A DNA stretch of 64,000 nucleotides from Liquidambar formosana. Its lineage: Eukaryota; Streptophyta; Magnoliopsida; Saxifragales; Altingiaceae. A program made the translations under genes and the position numbers. Under the pieces are notes generated by a model, which saw nothing but the letters and a program-made list of their open reading frames with translations, made no database searches and had not been told where the DNA came from. The stretch is from positions 3,576,003 through 3,640,002 of the forward strand of contig CM077831.1 in assembly GCA_039720395.1 (NCBI GenBank). The letters run 5' to 3'. Positions 35,640 through 44,713 of this stretch are shown piece by piece (positions within the stretch are counted from its first letter, which is position 1; each line of letters opens with the position of its first letter).

Positions 35640-35807
35640 AACCAAAACAAAGTGGCTTGGGTGACCACCAGGCCTCGGGAGGCTAGCCGCCCAGGCCTGG
35701 GTGGTTACCCGAGCCCGAAGCGGAAATCCCACTTTGAATAGGAAACTTCCTATTCTGATGGGTTTTTTCCTATTTGAACTTGGATTTGTGACCTTTTCCC
35801 TATAAAA
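35640..35807 (+). promoter_or_regulatory. PMD promoter region (B): palindrome cluster and TATA box
   Basis: CCAGGCCTGG, GGCTAGCC and GAATAGGAA-AC-TTCCTATTC precede TATAAAA at 35801-35807, which lies 50 bp before the PMD ATG. The layout matches A and G. It would drive transcription opposite to the element's own genome RNA. Confidence 0.6.
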
Positions 35808-35856
35808 ACACATCCAAGAGGTTCCTAAACCTACTTGTATTCATTCATTAGAAATT

Positions 35857-37143
35857 ATGGAGGCTCTAGACAAATTTTTAGGAGGGTTTTTGAGAGTTAT
35901 GAGTGCTGAAGCAAAATCTGAGTTCAAGTGCTTTGGCTTGGATCCATTGCTCTCCTTGAGGCATGTGAGGCTTGAAACGAACCTCTTAACTGCTGCTACA
36001 TATTTTTGGGATCCTCAAGTTCATGTGTTCCGCTTCAACTATGAAGAACTGTGCCCAACCATGGAGGAATTCTGTGCATTGTATGGAGTTTCAACGGTAG
36101 GTCCTTTCATTCTCCCTACTCCTCGCCCAAGCTTTCTTACTTCTTTCTCCAATATACTTGGGATTCACTCACAATATGCCTCTACGTTTGTAAAGGACCA
36201 TATGGTAGACTTGATGAAATTGGCAACCTCTTTTTTAGCTTGTGATAGTAAAGGTATTCTGAATTTTACCTTTCCTATTAAGCATGCTCTTGCCTTTTGC
36301 CTCATTGGTCGTTTTCTTATTTCCACTGGTACTCCACATGTTCCCATTCAAATCTGTGACTTGATTCCTTTCCTTGCCAAGGGCCATAACTTGATTCCCA
36401 TGGTGCTAGCTGAAACCCTGAATGGTTTGGATAAAACTCATGAGGACCCAAAGGTTCCTTTAGGAGGTAGCCCCATTCTACTGCAGATGTGGTTGCTTGA
36501 AAGATTGAATTTCTTGTCACCAGTTGCCATTACACCATACAAGCCCCAGCATTACTGCCTTCGCCGCATTGAACTACCTGGGCAATTTTCATTGAGAGAT
36601 TGGCTAGGTTACTTCCAAACCCTTTCTTGGAGGAGTGTCAAGTGGTTTGTATTCATATGGGGCTGCAGTGACCAGGTGCTTCTGCGGACTTCTGGATGCG
36701 CCATGGTGAGACTCATAGGACTGAGGTCTACTTCCTTCTATTGGCCTTCAAGGGTTCTTCGTCAGATGGGCGCCATGCAAACCATACCCACTTCCTTGGA
36801 AGGTGACTATCCTGTGGTGCCCGCGGGTCTTTCTGTAGTGACTTGGGCGAAGGACCGATGGCCTAGCAAGTTGATACTAACCCAAGTTACGAATACTGAT
36901 GGTCCATATATGATGAGCCCCGAGTATAAGGAATGGTTGAAAAGCAATTTAGGTGAGAGAGAGACTACTCGAAGAGAAAGGATTTTTGGACTTATCAAGA
37001 ACAACGAACTTGGATCTTGCAGAGAAGATATTATGGAAGCAGTGACAACAGCTTATGAACATGACTTGAGGAAGAAAAGAAGACATGAAAGAGAGAAGAA
37101 GAAAGCTGAGGAGCGAGCTGCAAAGAAGCCCAAGAAAAACTGA
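35857..37143 (+). CDS. Plant-mobile-domain-like protein, antisense to pol, intact (428 aa)
   Basis: Opposite in direction to element B. Residues 1-60 start MEALDKFLGGFLRVMSAEA. FWDPQVHVFRFNYEELCPTMEEF (about 49-71) is the conserved core of the PMD superfamily. LAETLNGLD and QMWLLERL (about 190-215) recall DUF7745-type proteins. The C-terminal 30 residues are strongly basic (RKKRRHEREKKK), possibly nuclear-localising. The start follows a TATA box by 50 bp, and the stop faces the pol stop across the T-rich tract. PMD-like ORFs antisense to pol are documented in Tat/Ogre elements, with function unknown. It is the only long gene of B without a break; the A copy has one frameshift and the G copy several. 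Family name is from memory of the motif pattern. Confidence 0.82.
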   Translation: MEALDKFLGGFLRVMSAEAKSEFKCFGLDPLLSLRHVRLETNLLTAATYFWDPQVHVFRFNYEELCPTMEEFCALYGVSTVGPFILPTPRPSFLTSFSNILGIHSQYASTFVKDHMVDLMKLATSFLACDSKGILNFTFPIKHALAFCLIGRFLISTGTPHVPIQICDLIPFLAKGHNLIPMVLAETLNGLDKTHEDPKVPLGGSPILLQMWLLERLNFLSPVAITPYKPQHYCLRRIELPGQFSLRDWLGYFQTLSWRSVKWFVFIWGCSDQVLLRTSGCAMVRLIGLRSTSFYWPSRVLRQMGAMQTIPTSLEGDYPVVPAGLSVVTWAKDRWPSKLILTQVTNTDGPYMMSPEYKEWLKSNLGERETTRRERIFGLIKNNELGSCREDIMEAVTTAYEHDLRKKRRHEREKKKAEERAAKKPKKN

Positions 37144-37308
37144 AGACTCAATAGAATAGGATATTTATGGCATATTTATAGTTCTTTTACTTAATACCAA
37201 TGAATTGCTATGTCAATCAATTTTAGTTTTGAATAAATTGCCAATAATAAATCAAACTTGGGATTTTCTTGTTTGATTTAGACCGCACCCAAGGTAACTT
37301 TATGGGTT

Positions 37309-37399
37309 GCCTACGTATCTCCATGGCTTTTTTTTCTTCTTTTTTTTTTTGTTTTTTTGTTTTTTTTTTTTTTTTTGTTTTTTTGTTTTTTTGTTTTTG
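37309..37399 (-). repeat. T-rich tract and TACGTAGGC motif between convergent genes (B)
   Basis: T runs with G or C interruptions (37328-37399) between the PMD stop (37143) and the pol stop (37481), with GCCTACGTA at 37309-37317. It is the counterpart of 3629-3738 in A. The run lengths differ, as expected for slippage. Confidence 0.8.
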
Positions 37400-37480
37400 A
37401 ATGGAGAATCAGGTCTTACGTAGTTCTTATGCCTTAACTTTTGCCTAGGCCGCCCTTACGGGTTTTCAACCTAGCAGGCT

Positions 37481-40400
37481 TCAAACATGATATTTCTTCA
37501 ATTGATCCAAATTAGTTGGACGAGCGAACTCAATTCCATCTAAATCCATGAGGCGAACAGCCCCTGCTGGCAATATCTCTTTGATAATGTATGGCCCACC
37601 CCAACTTGGCTTGAATTTTCCCCGCGGATCGAACACTGGAGCTCTGATTTCTTTCAGCACTACATCCCCTTTCTTTAGACCTCGATCTTTGACATGCTTG
37701 TTGAATGCTCTGGCAACTCTCCGTTGATACCCCTGAACATGATACAGCGCCCTTAAACGCCTTTCATCCAGCAAAGCTAACTCATCATAGCGGCTCTTAA
37801 CCTAGTCCACTTCTGTTATCTGGCTCTCCACGGCAACTCTTAGTGAAGGAACTTCCAATTCAACTGGCAACACGGCCTCCATTCCATAAACTATAGAATA
37901 AGGGGTAGCCCCTGTTGACGACCTTATTGATGTTCTGTAACCCCATAGAGCCAATGGCAACTTCTCATGCCAGTCTGTGTGTGAGTCCGCAGTCTTCTGT
38001 AGTATCTTCTTGATGTTCTTGTTAGCTGCTTCCACCGCTCCATTAGTCTGAGGACGGTATGGTGACGACAGATGGTGGGCTATGCCATACTTTTGCAAGA
38101 GCTCATGGATTTCTTTCTGAAAGTGCTGGCCATTGTCTGAGATAACTTCATGCGGTACCCCATATCGATAGATGATGCTGTGCTGTATGAACTGTGCTAC
38201 CTTCTTGGAATTCAAGGTCTTGAAGGACGCTGCTTCCACCCACTTAGTGAAGTAGTCGATGGCGACCAGGATGTATTCATGCCCATTTGATGCCTTTGGC
38301 TTGATCTGTCCGATGATATCTATCCCCCATACTGCGAATGGCCAAGGTGACGACATACTTGTTAAAGGCATAGAAGGCAAATGTTGTCCACTGGCGAACA
38401 GTTGGCATTTGTGGCACTTCTTGACATGTGCATGGCAGTCTCTTTCCATGGTGGACCAATAATAGCCTAGCCTCATAATTTTCTTAGCCAACATATAGCC
38501 GTTCATGTGCGGAGCCCCTGTCCCTTCATGGATTTCTTTAATCAGATGCTCGGCTTCCTCCTCGGTGACACACAGCAGGTGGATCCCGTCGTATGATCTC
38601 CGATATAGCTTTCCTCCACAAAGTACATAGTGACTCGCCAACCGCCTTAGAGTTTTTCTATCGATACGAGATGCTCCTTTTGGGTATTCCCTTTCTTCAA
38701 TGAACTTCTTTATGTCATGGAACCACGGACGGCCATCATTTACCTCTCCTCCTCGGATTGCACAACAGTACACAGGCTTGTCTCGGCATTCTATCACCAA
38801 CGGCTTCACATTTCCCCCTTCAGGTATCTCCACCATGGATGCTAGGGTCGCCAAGGCATCGGCGAACTGGTTCTTGTTCCTTGAAAGGTAGTTAAATTCT
38901 ATCTCTGAGAACTCCTTGGTTAGAGCTTCTAGGTAGGCATGGTAGGGTAGCAGCTTCTCATCTCGAGTTTTCCATTCCCCTTTTATCTGACAAATGATTA
39001 GCGCCGAGTCCCCGAACACTTCTAATTCTTTGATCCCCAATTCAAGTGCCGCTTCCAGTGCTAAGATACAGGCCTCATACTCAGCAATGTTGTTGGTAGC
39101 TTCGAACCCCAACTTGACCGCCAACGGTGTAAATGCCTCTTCGGGTGAGACCAGCAGGACTCCTATCCCATAACCTTTCTTATTGGCTGCCCCATCGAAG
39201 TATACTCTCCAAGTTTTTCTACCAATCTCTAGCACGTCCTCATCTGGGAATTGATCGTTGAATAGAGCAGATGATGACACCGGACAGCTGGCTAGGTAGT
39301 CTGCGATGACGCTTCCCTTGATAGACTTCTGATTCACGTACTTGATGTCGAATTCGTTGAGGAGAATTGACCATCGAGCAGTTCTGAATGACAATACCGG
39401 CCTTTCTACCAGGTACTTTAACGGGTCCATGCGACTTATCAAGAACACTTCGAAGGACATCATGTAGTGCCGGAGTTTCTGCGTCGCCCATACTAGTGCC
39501 ACACAAGCCTTTTCAATTGCATTGTACTTCACTTCATAGTCTGTCATTTTCTTGCTTAGGTAGTAGATGGCATTCTCCTTTGTAGACCCTTCGAGATATT
39601 GAGCTAACAAAGCTCCCGTCGCGGTTTCGGTGACCGTTAAGTATAACAAAAGCGGCGCACCTTGCCGTGGGGGAACTAAGATTGGAGGATTGCTCAAGTA
39701 TCTCTTAATGGTCTCAAAGGCCTCTTGGCATTCTTTGTTCCATACTTTTGGCACACCTTTCTTAAGCAATTTGAAGATTGGTTCGCAAACCATGGTTAAG
39801 TTGGCAATGAATCGGCTTATGTATTGAACTCTTCCCAGAAAACCCCGGATCTGCTTCTCAGTGCTAGGCGGCTCCATCTCCACAATAGCTTTTATCTTCC
39901 CTGGGTCCACTTCGATACCTCTCTGAGTGATCATAAACCCCAATAGCTTGCCTGCAGTGACGCCGAAAGCACACTTCTGTGGGTTGAGACGGAGATTGTA
40001 CTTTTTTGCTCGCTCTAAGAATTTCTCTAGTGCCTTGAAATGCCTTTCCCTATCCACGGACTTCGCGATCATATCATCGACGTAAACCTCAACTTCCTTA
40101 TGGATCATATCATGCAATAGGGTCGTAGCTGCTCTTTGGTAAGTAGCCCCAGCGTTTCTTAAGCCAAAAGGCATTACCTTGTAACAGTACGTTCCCCATT
40201 GCGTGATAAAGGCTGTTTTCTCCATGTCTTGAGGCACCATCTTTATCTGGTTATACCCGGAGAATCCGTCCATGAAGGAGAGGAGTGCATGTCCCACTGT
40301 ACTATCCACCAACACGTCGATATGGGGTAAAGGAAAGTCATCCTTAGGGCTCGCGGCGTTGAGATCTCGGAAATCGACACACATCCTTACTTTCCCATCT

Positions 40401-40840
40401 TTTTTAGGCACAGGCACTATATTCGACAACCACTCGGGGTACTCCACAACTTGGAGGAAACCCGCGTCTAGTTGTTTAGTTACCTCTTCTTTTACTTTTA
40501 GAGCCCATTCTGGTTTTAATCTTCTGAGTTTCTGCTTTACCGGCTTCTTTAGGGAATTAGTGGGGATATAGTGTTGCATAATATCGGGGTCGATGCCAGG
40601 CATGCCTTCATAAGACCATGCAAAAGCCATAATGTTGGCTTTCAAGAGGGAGATCATCTTTTCTTTTTCAACGGGGGAGAGGGTTTTCCCAATTTTAACT
40701 ATTCTTGGCAATTCATTCGTCCTTAAGTTGATTGATTCCAATTCATCCATATTAGGTTCGGTGACGCCCCTTTTCCTTTGCTCAACGAGCTCCGGGGGGA
40801 CATCGTTCCTAGGATCTATATCCATGCCATAAATATCCAT
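37481..40840 (-). pseudogene. pol: Tat/Ogre pol (B), one nonsense codon
   Basis: A 1012-codon ORF (40840-37802), then TAG in place of TGG at 37802-37804, then the last 97 codons open to 37481. RT with VDFRDLN (about residue 155) and YVDDM (about 254); RNase H (about 400-520); second RNase H from VYFDGAANKKG (about 549); integrase with CHKC and D-D-E near 838, 896 and 931; C-terminal GPYIIKEILPAG. All catalytic residues are present. The stop removes only the integrase C-terminal region. The start is MDIYGMD, but the upstream exon boundary at 40859 suggests the natural product is a spliced gag-pro-pol. Confidence 0.93.
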
Positions 40841-40859
40841 AGAGGAGAGAAAAGAGACA

Positions 40860-41030
40860 CTGCATATATAGAGAAAGAAAGCACACTTTATTGACTAGGA
40901 ATAATGGGAATGACACACAAAAGAAAGAAGGAAAACAAACAAATCTGTATCAATACTATGACTCCACAAAGTGAGTAAAGTAGATACATCTTATTGAATT
41001 AGGGAAATATTACTAAACTAAGACACCTAC
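40860..41030 (-). other. Predicted pro-pol intron (B)
   Basis: 171 nt from GTAGGTGTC to CTATATATGCAG on the - strand. Splicing would join the LPDSS end of the pro exon to the sequence just before MDIYGMD in frame and remove the in-frame stop. The phase and both splice sites match H. Sites are predicted by eye. Confidence 0.6.
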
Positions 41031-42263
41031 AAGCTGCTATCAGGTAGGCCAAAGTCTTCTTCTTCATGTGAAGTATCTATCACCAAAACTTTTATCTGCC
41101 ACGGCTGGGTCGGAACTTGGATAAAAAGTATATGGGATGTACTGTTTTGTAGAAGAGTAATGGCGTGATGATTCATTCAGCTCTTTCTCAATGCATTGGA
41201 CATAATCAAACTCAGATAGCGGTATCGCTGCTGATTCAGGTTGTATCTCACACATAGGCACACCTGTGAGTTTCAATTCATAGTCCCCTTGAAGTGTTAC
41301 TATGGCTCCTTCATAAGGAAACTTCACCTTTTAATGGAGTGAAGATGGCACAGCCCCAGCAGGATGGATCCAAGGTCGGCCCAACAACAAGTTGAAACAT
41401 GACGGCACATCCAACACTTGGAATTCTACCCTAAATTCAGTGGGTCCCATGATAAGAGGCAAAGTAACTACCCCTATTACTTCTCGACGGGTGTTGTCAT
41501 AAGCTCTTACAGTCTGCCCAGATGGCATGAAATCAGTGGGTCCCAAACCCAAAACAGTGGCAGTTCGAAGAGGACATACATTCAGTGCGGACCCATTGTC
41601 GATAAGAACGGTGGGAACCCTCTTCCCCATAGTGTCAACGGTCACGTAGAGAGCTTGAGAATGGCTTGGCCCGCTTTTGGGTAGGTCTACATCGGTGAAC
41701 ACGATGGTTGAGTTCTTGGGAGTTGGATTCACCAAATGTACCAATCCCTCGGGGGATGTGTCAACAAGCACTTGTATCTGATTCAGCAGTTTCAACACGG
41801 TCTGTCTGTGCTTGTGCGAGGCCATGAGTAAGCCCCAGATAGTGATGTTGGCATTGGTCTTCTTCAGCTGCCTAAGCACTTCATCCTCTTCTTCTTGCAA
41901 GCTAGGACGCCTCTGCCCTTCCAAATCTTCCAACGGATTCTCAGATTCTAGGTGGGGAGGCTTGAAATGGCGACCCCCTCTGGTTATATGATCCAGCTCA
42001 TCATCACTAGCCCATATATCATGGACTTCCTCGGAGTCATTCATTAAGTCATCCCATTCTATCATGTCAATGCTCTCCATCTCTGTCGGCAAGTCATCCC
42101 ATCCTGAAGGGACTATCGGCTCATCTAATATCGGACTTGGGCTTGAGTACAGCACATAGTAATCAAATTTCCCCGACGCTTCACCTAATAGGCCAACCTG
42201 AGGATCCCCTGCTTCATATCTTTCTTTCAGCTCTTGTTGGATAGATTTCTTTGGCAACAACAA
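41031..42263 (-). pseudogene. pro: Tat/Ogre protease region (B), nonsense and G-patch deletion
   Basis: ORF 42263-41331 holds the aspartic protease (VLIDNGSALNV, about 41565-41610, and LLLGRPWIHPAG). A TAA after VPSSLH (41328-41330) replaces the glutamine codon of H. The next piece, 41327-41064, then jumps from KEL directly to the segment just before the intron. Relative to H it lacks roughly 500 bp, including the G-patch, and the join shifts the frame. The last codons before the splice site (EEDFGLPDSS) match H (GEDLDLPDSS) in the correct phase. Confidence 0.88.
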
Positions 42264-43903
42264 ACCTTTTGGTCAATGAGGTCTTGGATGATCTTTTTTA
42301 GTATGGAACAAGCCTCGGTGTCATGACCGGGTGCACAATGGTATTGGCAATATTGGTGAGGGGTTGAGGGCCTTGGCTTTGGTGGAAGTGGCATGATAAG
42401 GCTGTTATTGCGGCAAATGGTGAAGAGACGGGTTAAGGTCATGGGGAGCGGAGTGTATTGTCTTATGGGATGGCGAGGGCGAGAGGATTCAACCCCAATG
42501 GCATTTATGGTGTTAGGTGGGGGTGTGTTGTTGTGTGATGGGAGAGGATTACGGGTGACATTTGGACGGGTTGGTGGTGAAATGACTTGCTTGTCAATGA
42601 GGTCTTGGACTTGGTGGCGAAGGCGAATACAGCGATTGGTGGCATGGCCTTTGGATTGGTGGTACTTGCAGTACTCATTCTCATTGTAGCTCTTGGGTAA
42701 GGGATTTGGTGGAGGTCTTGGGTCGAGTGGCTTCAATAGGTCACGACTTATGAGCTTTTCAAGGACTCTTTCGAGTGGCATGAATAGGTCAGTGAATTGG
42801 CGAGGTGGGTTGACATCATTGAGAGAAAAGGGTTGGATTGGTTGAGTTATGGTGTTGACCTCGGCATTGTTCTTCCCAGTAAAGTTTGTCTTGTGACTCC
42901 TCACTTCCTCAGTCTTGATTGTCCCATCATTGATAGCATCTTCAACCTGCGTGCCAGCCCCAATGAGAGCTTTGAAATTTGGGAAATAGTGGGCAAATAG
43001 GTGCTTGTGATACACGGGCAGCAGGTTCTTAACCACTAACTGAATTTGGTCCTCCTCATTCGGCCTATCCGTCATTCTCGACGCCTTTTGTCTCCACCTT
43101 GTAATGTAAGCAGAGAAAGTTTCATGAGCCCCTTGCTTGGTAGTTTCTAGGTCCCTTCGAGTAACGTCCACCTCTGTGTTATACTTGTAGTGCTCTGAAA
43201 ACTCATTGCATATGTCTTCCCAAGTCCGGGTTCTATTCTCATCCAAGGATAAGAACCATTTCAAAGCAGAAGTGGCCAAGGTTTCATGGAACATTTGAGC
43301 TAAAAGCTCATCAGTAGCCCCTCGAGGGTGCATAGCTCGCACGTACATCTTCAAATGAGTCTTAGGGCAACCCGTCCCATCGAACTTTTCTAACTCCGGC
43401 ATCTTGAATTGTAGTGGAATACAAGCCGTTGGAAACAGGGATAGAGGCCGCACATCGACCATGTCATCAGCCCTGCGAATCCCTTTTATGGTTCTCTCCA
43501 AAGCTTCTACCTTGCTAGCTAACACGGAATCACTGCTAGTACCTTTCCCCTTGGCTTCCCCTTCTAGGTTGGTGACCTCAGGTTTCGAGCTACTTTCTCC
43601 CCTTGTCTTGGTGTTCTCATTGGATTGAGGTCCCTCTTCGATGCCAGCCCCATGAGGTATACCCGAGGAATGGGCCTTAGAGCCATTTTGTTCAAGATCC
43701 GCCATCTTCTGTTGGTTCTCTTGAGCCATTTTCAATGCGGTATCGGATGTCTCGGCGGTATGGTCAAGCTTGGCCATGATGGCTTTCAGGCAAGCCTCAA
43801 GGTCAAAGTGCCCCTCACTAGTTCTTTCGTCGGCCATGTCTGTCTGATGGGTAGACTCAACACTCACTAGACGCCCTTGTGGATTGCGGATCCAAGCCAG
43901 CAC
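42227..43903 (-). CDS. gag: Tat/Ogre Gag protein (B), 558 codons
   Basis: Structural protein for the virus-like particle. Starts MLAWIRNPQGRLVS, the same start context as H. The gag domain (about 150-330) includes ALKWFLSLDENRTRTW and RRDLETTKQGAHE. Two zinc-knuckle-like motifs, CKYHQSKGHATNRC (about 425) and CQYHCAPGHDTEAC (about 520), follow a proline-rich stretch. The ORF ends out of frame at QKVCCCQRN. Against H, one T is missing near 42255, so gag no longer reads into pro. The gag portion itself is complete and could be made. Confidence 0.9.
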   Translation of the reverse strand: MLAWIRNPQGRLVSVESTHQTDMADERTSEGHFDLEACLKAIMAKLDHTAETSDTALKMAQENQQKMADLEQNGSKAHSSGIPHGAGIEEGPQSNENTKTRGESSSKPEVTNLEGEAKGKGTSSDSVLASKVEALERTIKGIRRADDMVDVRPLSLFPTACIPLQFKMPELEKFDGTGCPKTHLKMYVRAMHPRGATDELLAQMFHETLATSALKWFLSLDENRTRTWEDICNEFSEHYKYNTEVDVTRRDLETTKQGAHETFSAYITRWRQKASRMTDRPNEEDQIQLVVKNLLPVYHKHLFAHYFPNFKALIGAGTQVEDAINDGTIKTEEVRSHKTNFTGKNNAEVNTITQPIQPFSLNDVNPPRQFTDLFMPLERVLEKLISRDLLKPLDPRPPPNPLPKSYNENEYCKYHQSKGHATNRCIRLRHQVQDLIDKQVISPPTRPNVTRNPLPSHNNTPPPNTINAIGVESSRPRHPIRQYTPLPMTLTRLFTICRNNSLIMPLPPKPRPSTPHQYCQYHCAPGHDTEACSILKKIIQDLIDQKVCCCQRNLSNKS

Positions 43904-44692
43904 GTCTATGGATAGAAAAGTTTTAACCTTTAGCCTAAGGATCTGTCCTAAACCTCCATATTTTCCTTAATGAATTCGGTCTCTACACCATGTTCAATTA
44001 ATTCATTCCTTTTATCCAATTACCTTTACAGGGGTCATGGATTAAGGGTATGTTTTAAAGAATAGGGCATAGAGTCCTTCAATTAGGTTTAATTAATCCC
44101 CTAGGACTAGCACATCACAAACATAACTTTACATCCTATTTCCTTAATTTATTCCTCCTAACCCATGGCCTTAACGAAGGCTAGGGTTTAAAGGTCTATA
44201 TTAAGGGCATAAGATATAAAGCCTCACACCACAAACACGGCATAGCATCATTACAAACAATTGTGGGTGCATAAAGGTGAGACCGTAGTGTCCTACAAGT
44301 CTGTCTATATGGACTAATGATAAGGGTAGGCTAGGGTCCTTCACTTGCTTGAGCAATCCTTATACCTAACCACATGTGGCATCAGGAACGCTGCGTGGGT
44401 CCAGCAGTACGTGATTAACTCATTTAATATACCCAAGGGCAAGCCCAAGGGTACTAGGCAAGAGAGGTTGCTAGCTTTCGCCCCAACACATGGAATCAGG
44501 AAAACCAAGGTTGAGACTAGGCCGATCGTTGGCAAGGATACATCGAGGGACATCGATCCTAACATGCAAGATTTTGCGCACACAATGTAATAAATGAAAG
44601 CACACAATCAAGCGGATGCAATGTGATTGATTTTAATTAAACATAAGAAATTAACCTAGCCCAATTAAACTTTATAGAGTCTAGCCCACAAA
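43904..44692 (-). other. Leader of B
   Basis: Untranslated 0.8 kb between PBS and gag. It shares the GTGGGTCCAGCAGTACGTGA block (about 44395) with H. ORFs in it (44341-44607 and its complement) are not conserved. No other feature seen. Confidence 0.6.
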
Positions 44693-44710
44693 TCCCCAGT
44701 GGAGTCGCCA
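44693..44710 (-). other. Primer binding site (B)
   Basis: TGGCGACTCCACTGGGGA on the - strand, with a 3-base gap to the 5' LTR, identical to H. Probably tRNA-Arg by family analogy. Confidence 0.75.
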
Positions 44711-44713
44711 AAC

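Noticed and set aside
1..41028. A and B as the arms of one giant fold-back transposon
   Set aside because: B has its own pair of LTRs and CCCAG duplication, and A ends in its own LTR. They are separate insertions.
42227..42263. Programmed gag-pro frameshift in B
   Set aside because: H reads gag into pro in one frame through the same place, and B differs by one missing T, so a simple mutation is more likely.
44345..44590. 81-codon ORF in the leader of B
   Set aside because: It opposes the element's direction and the corresponding region in H is not open. Only a short nucleotide block is conserved.
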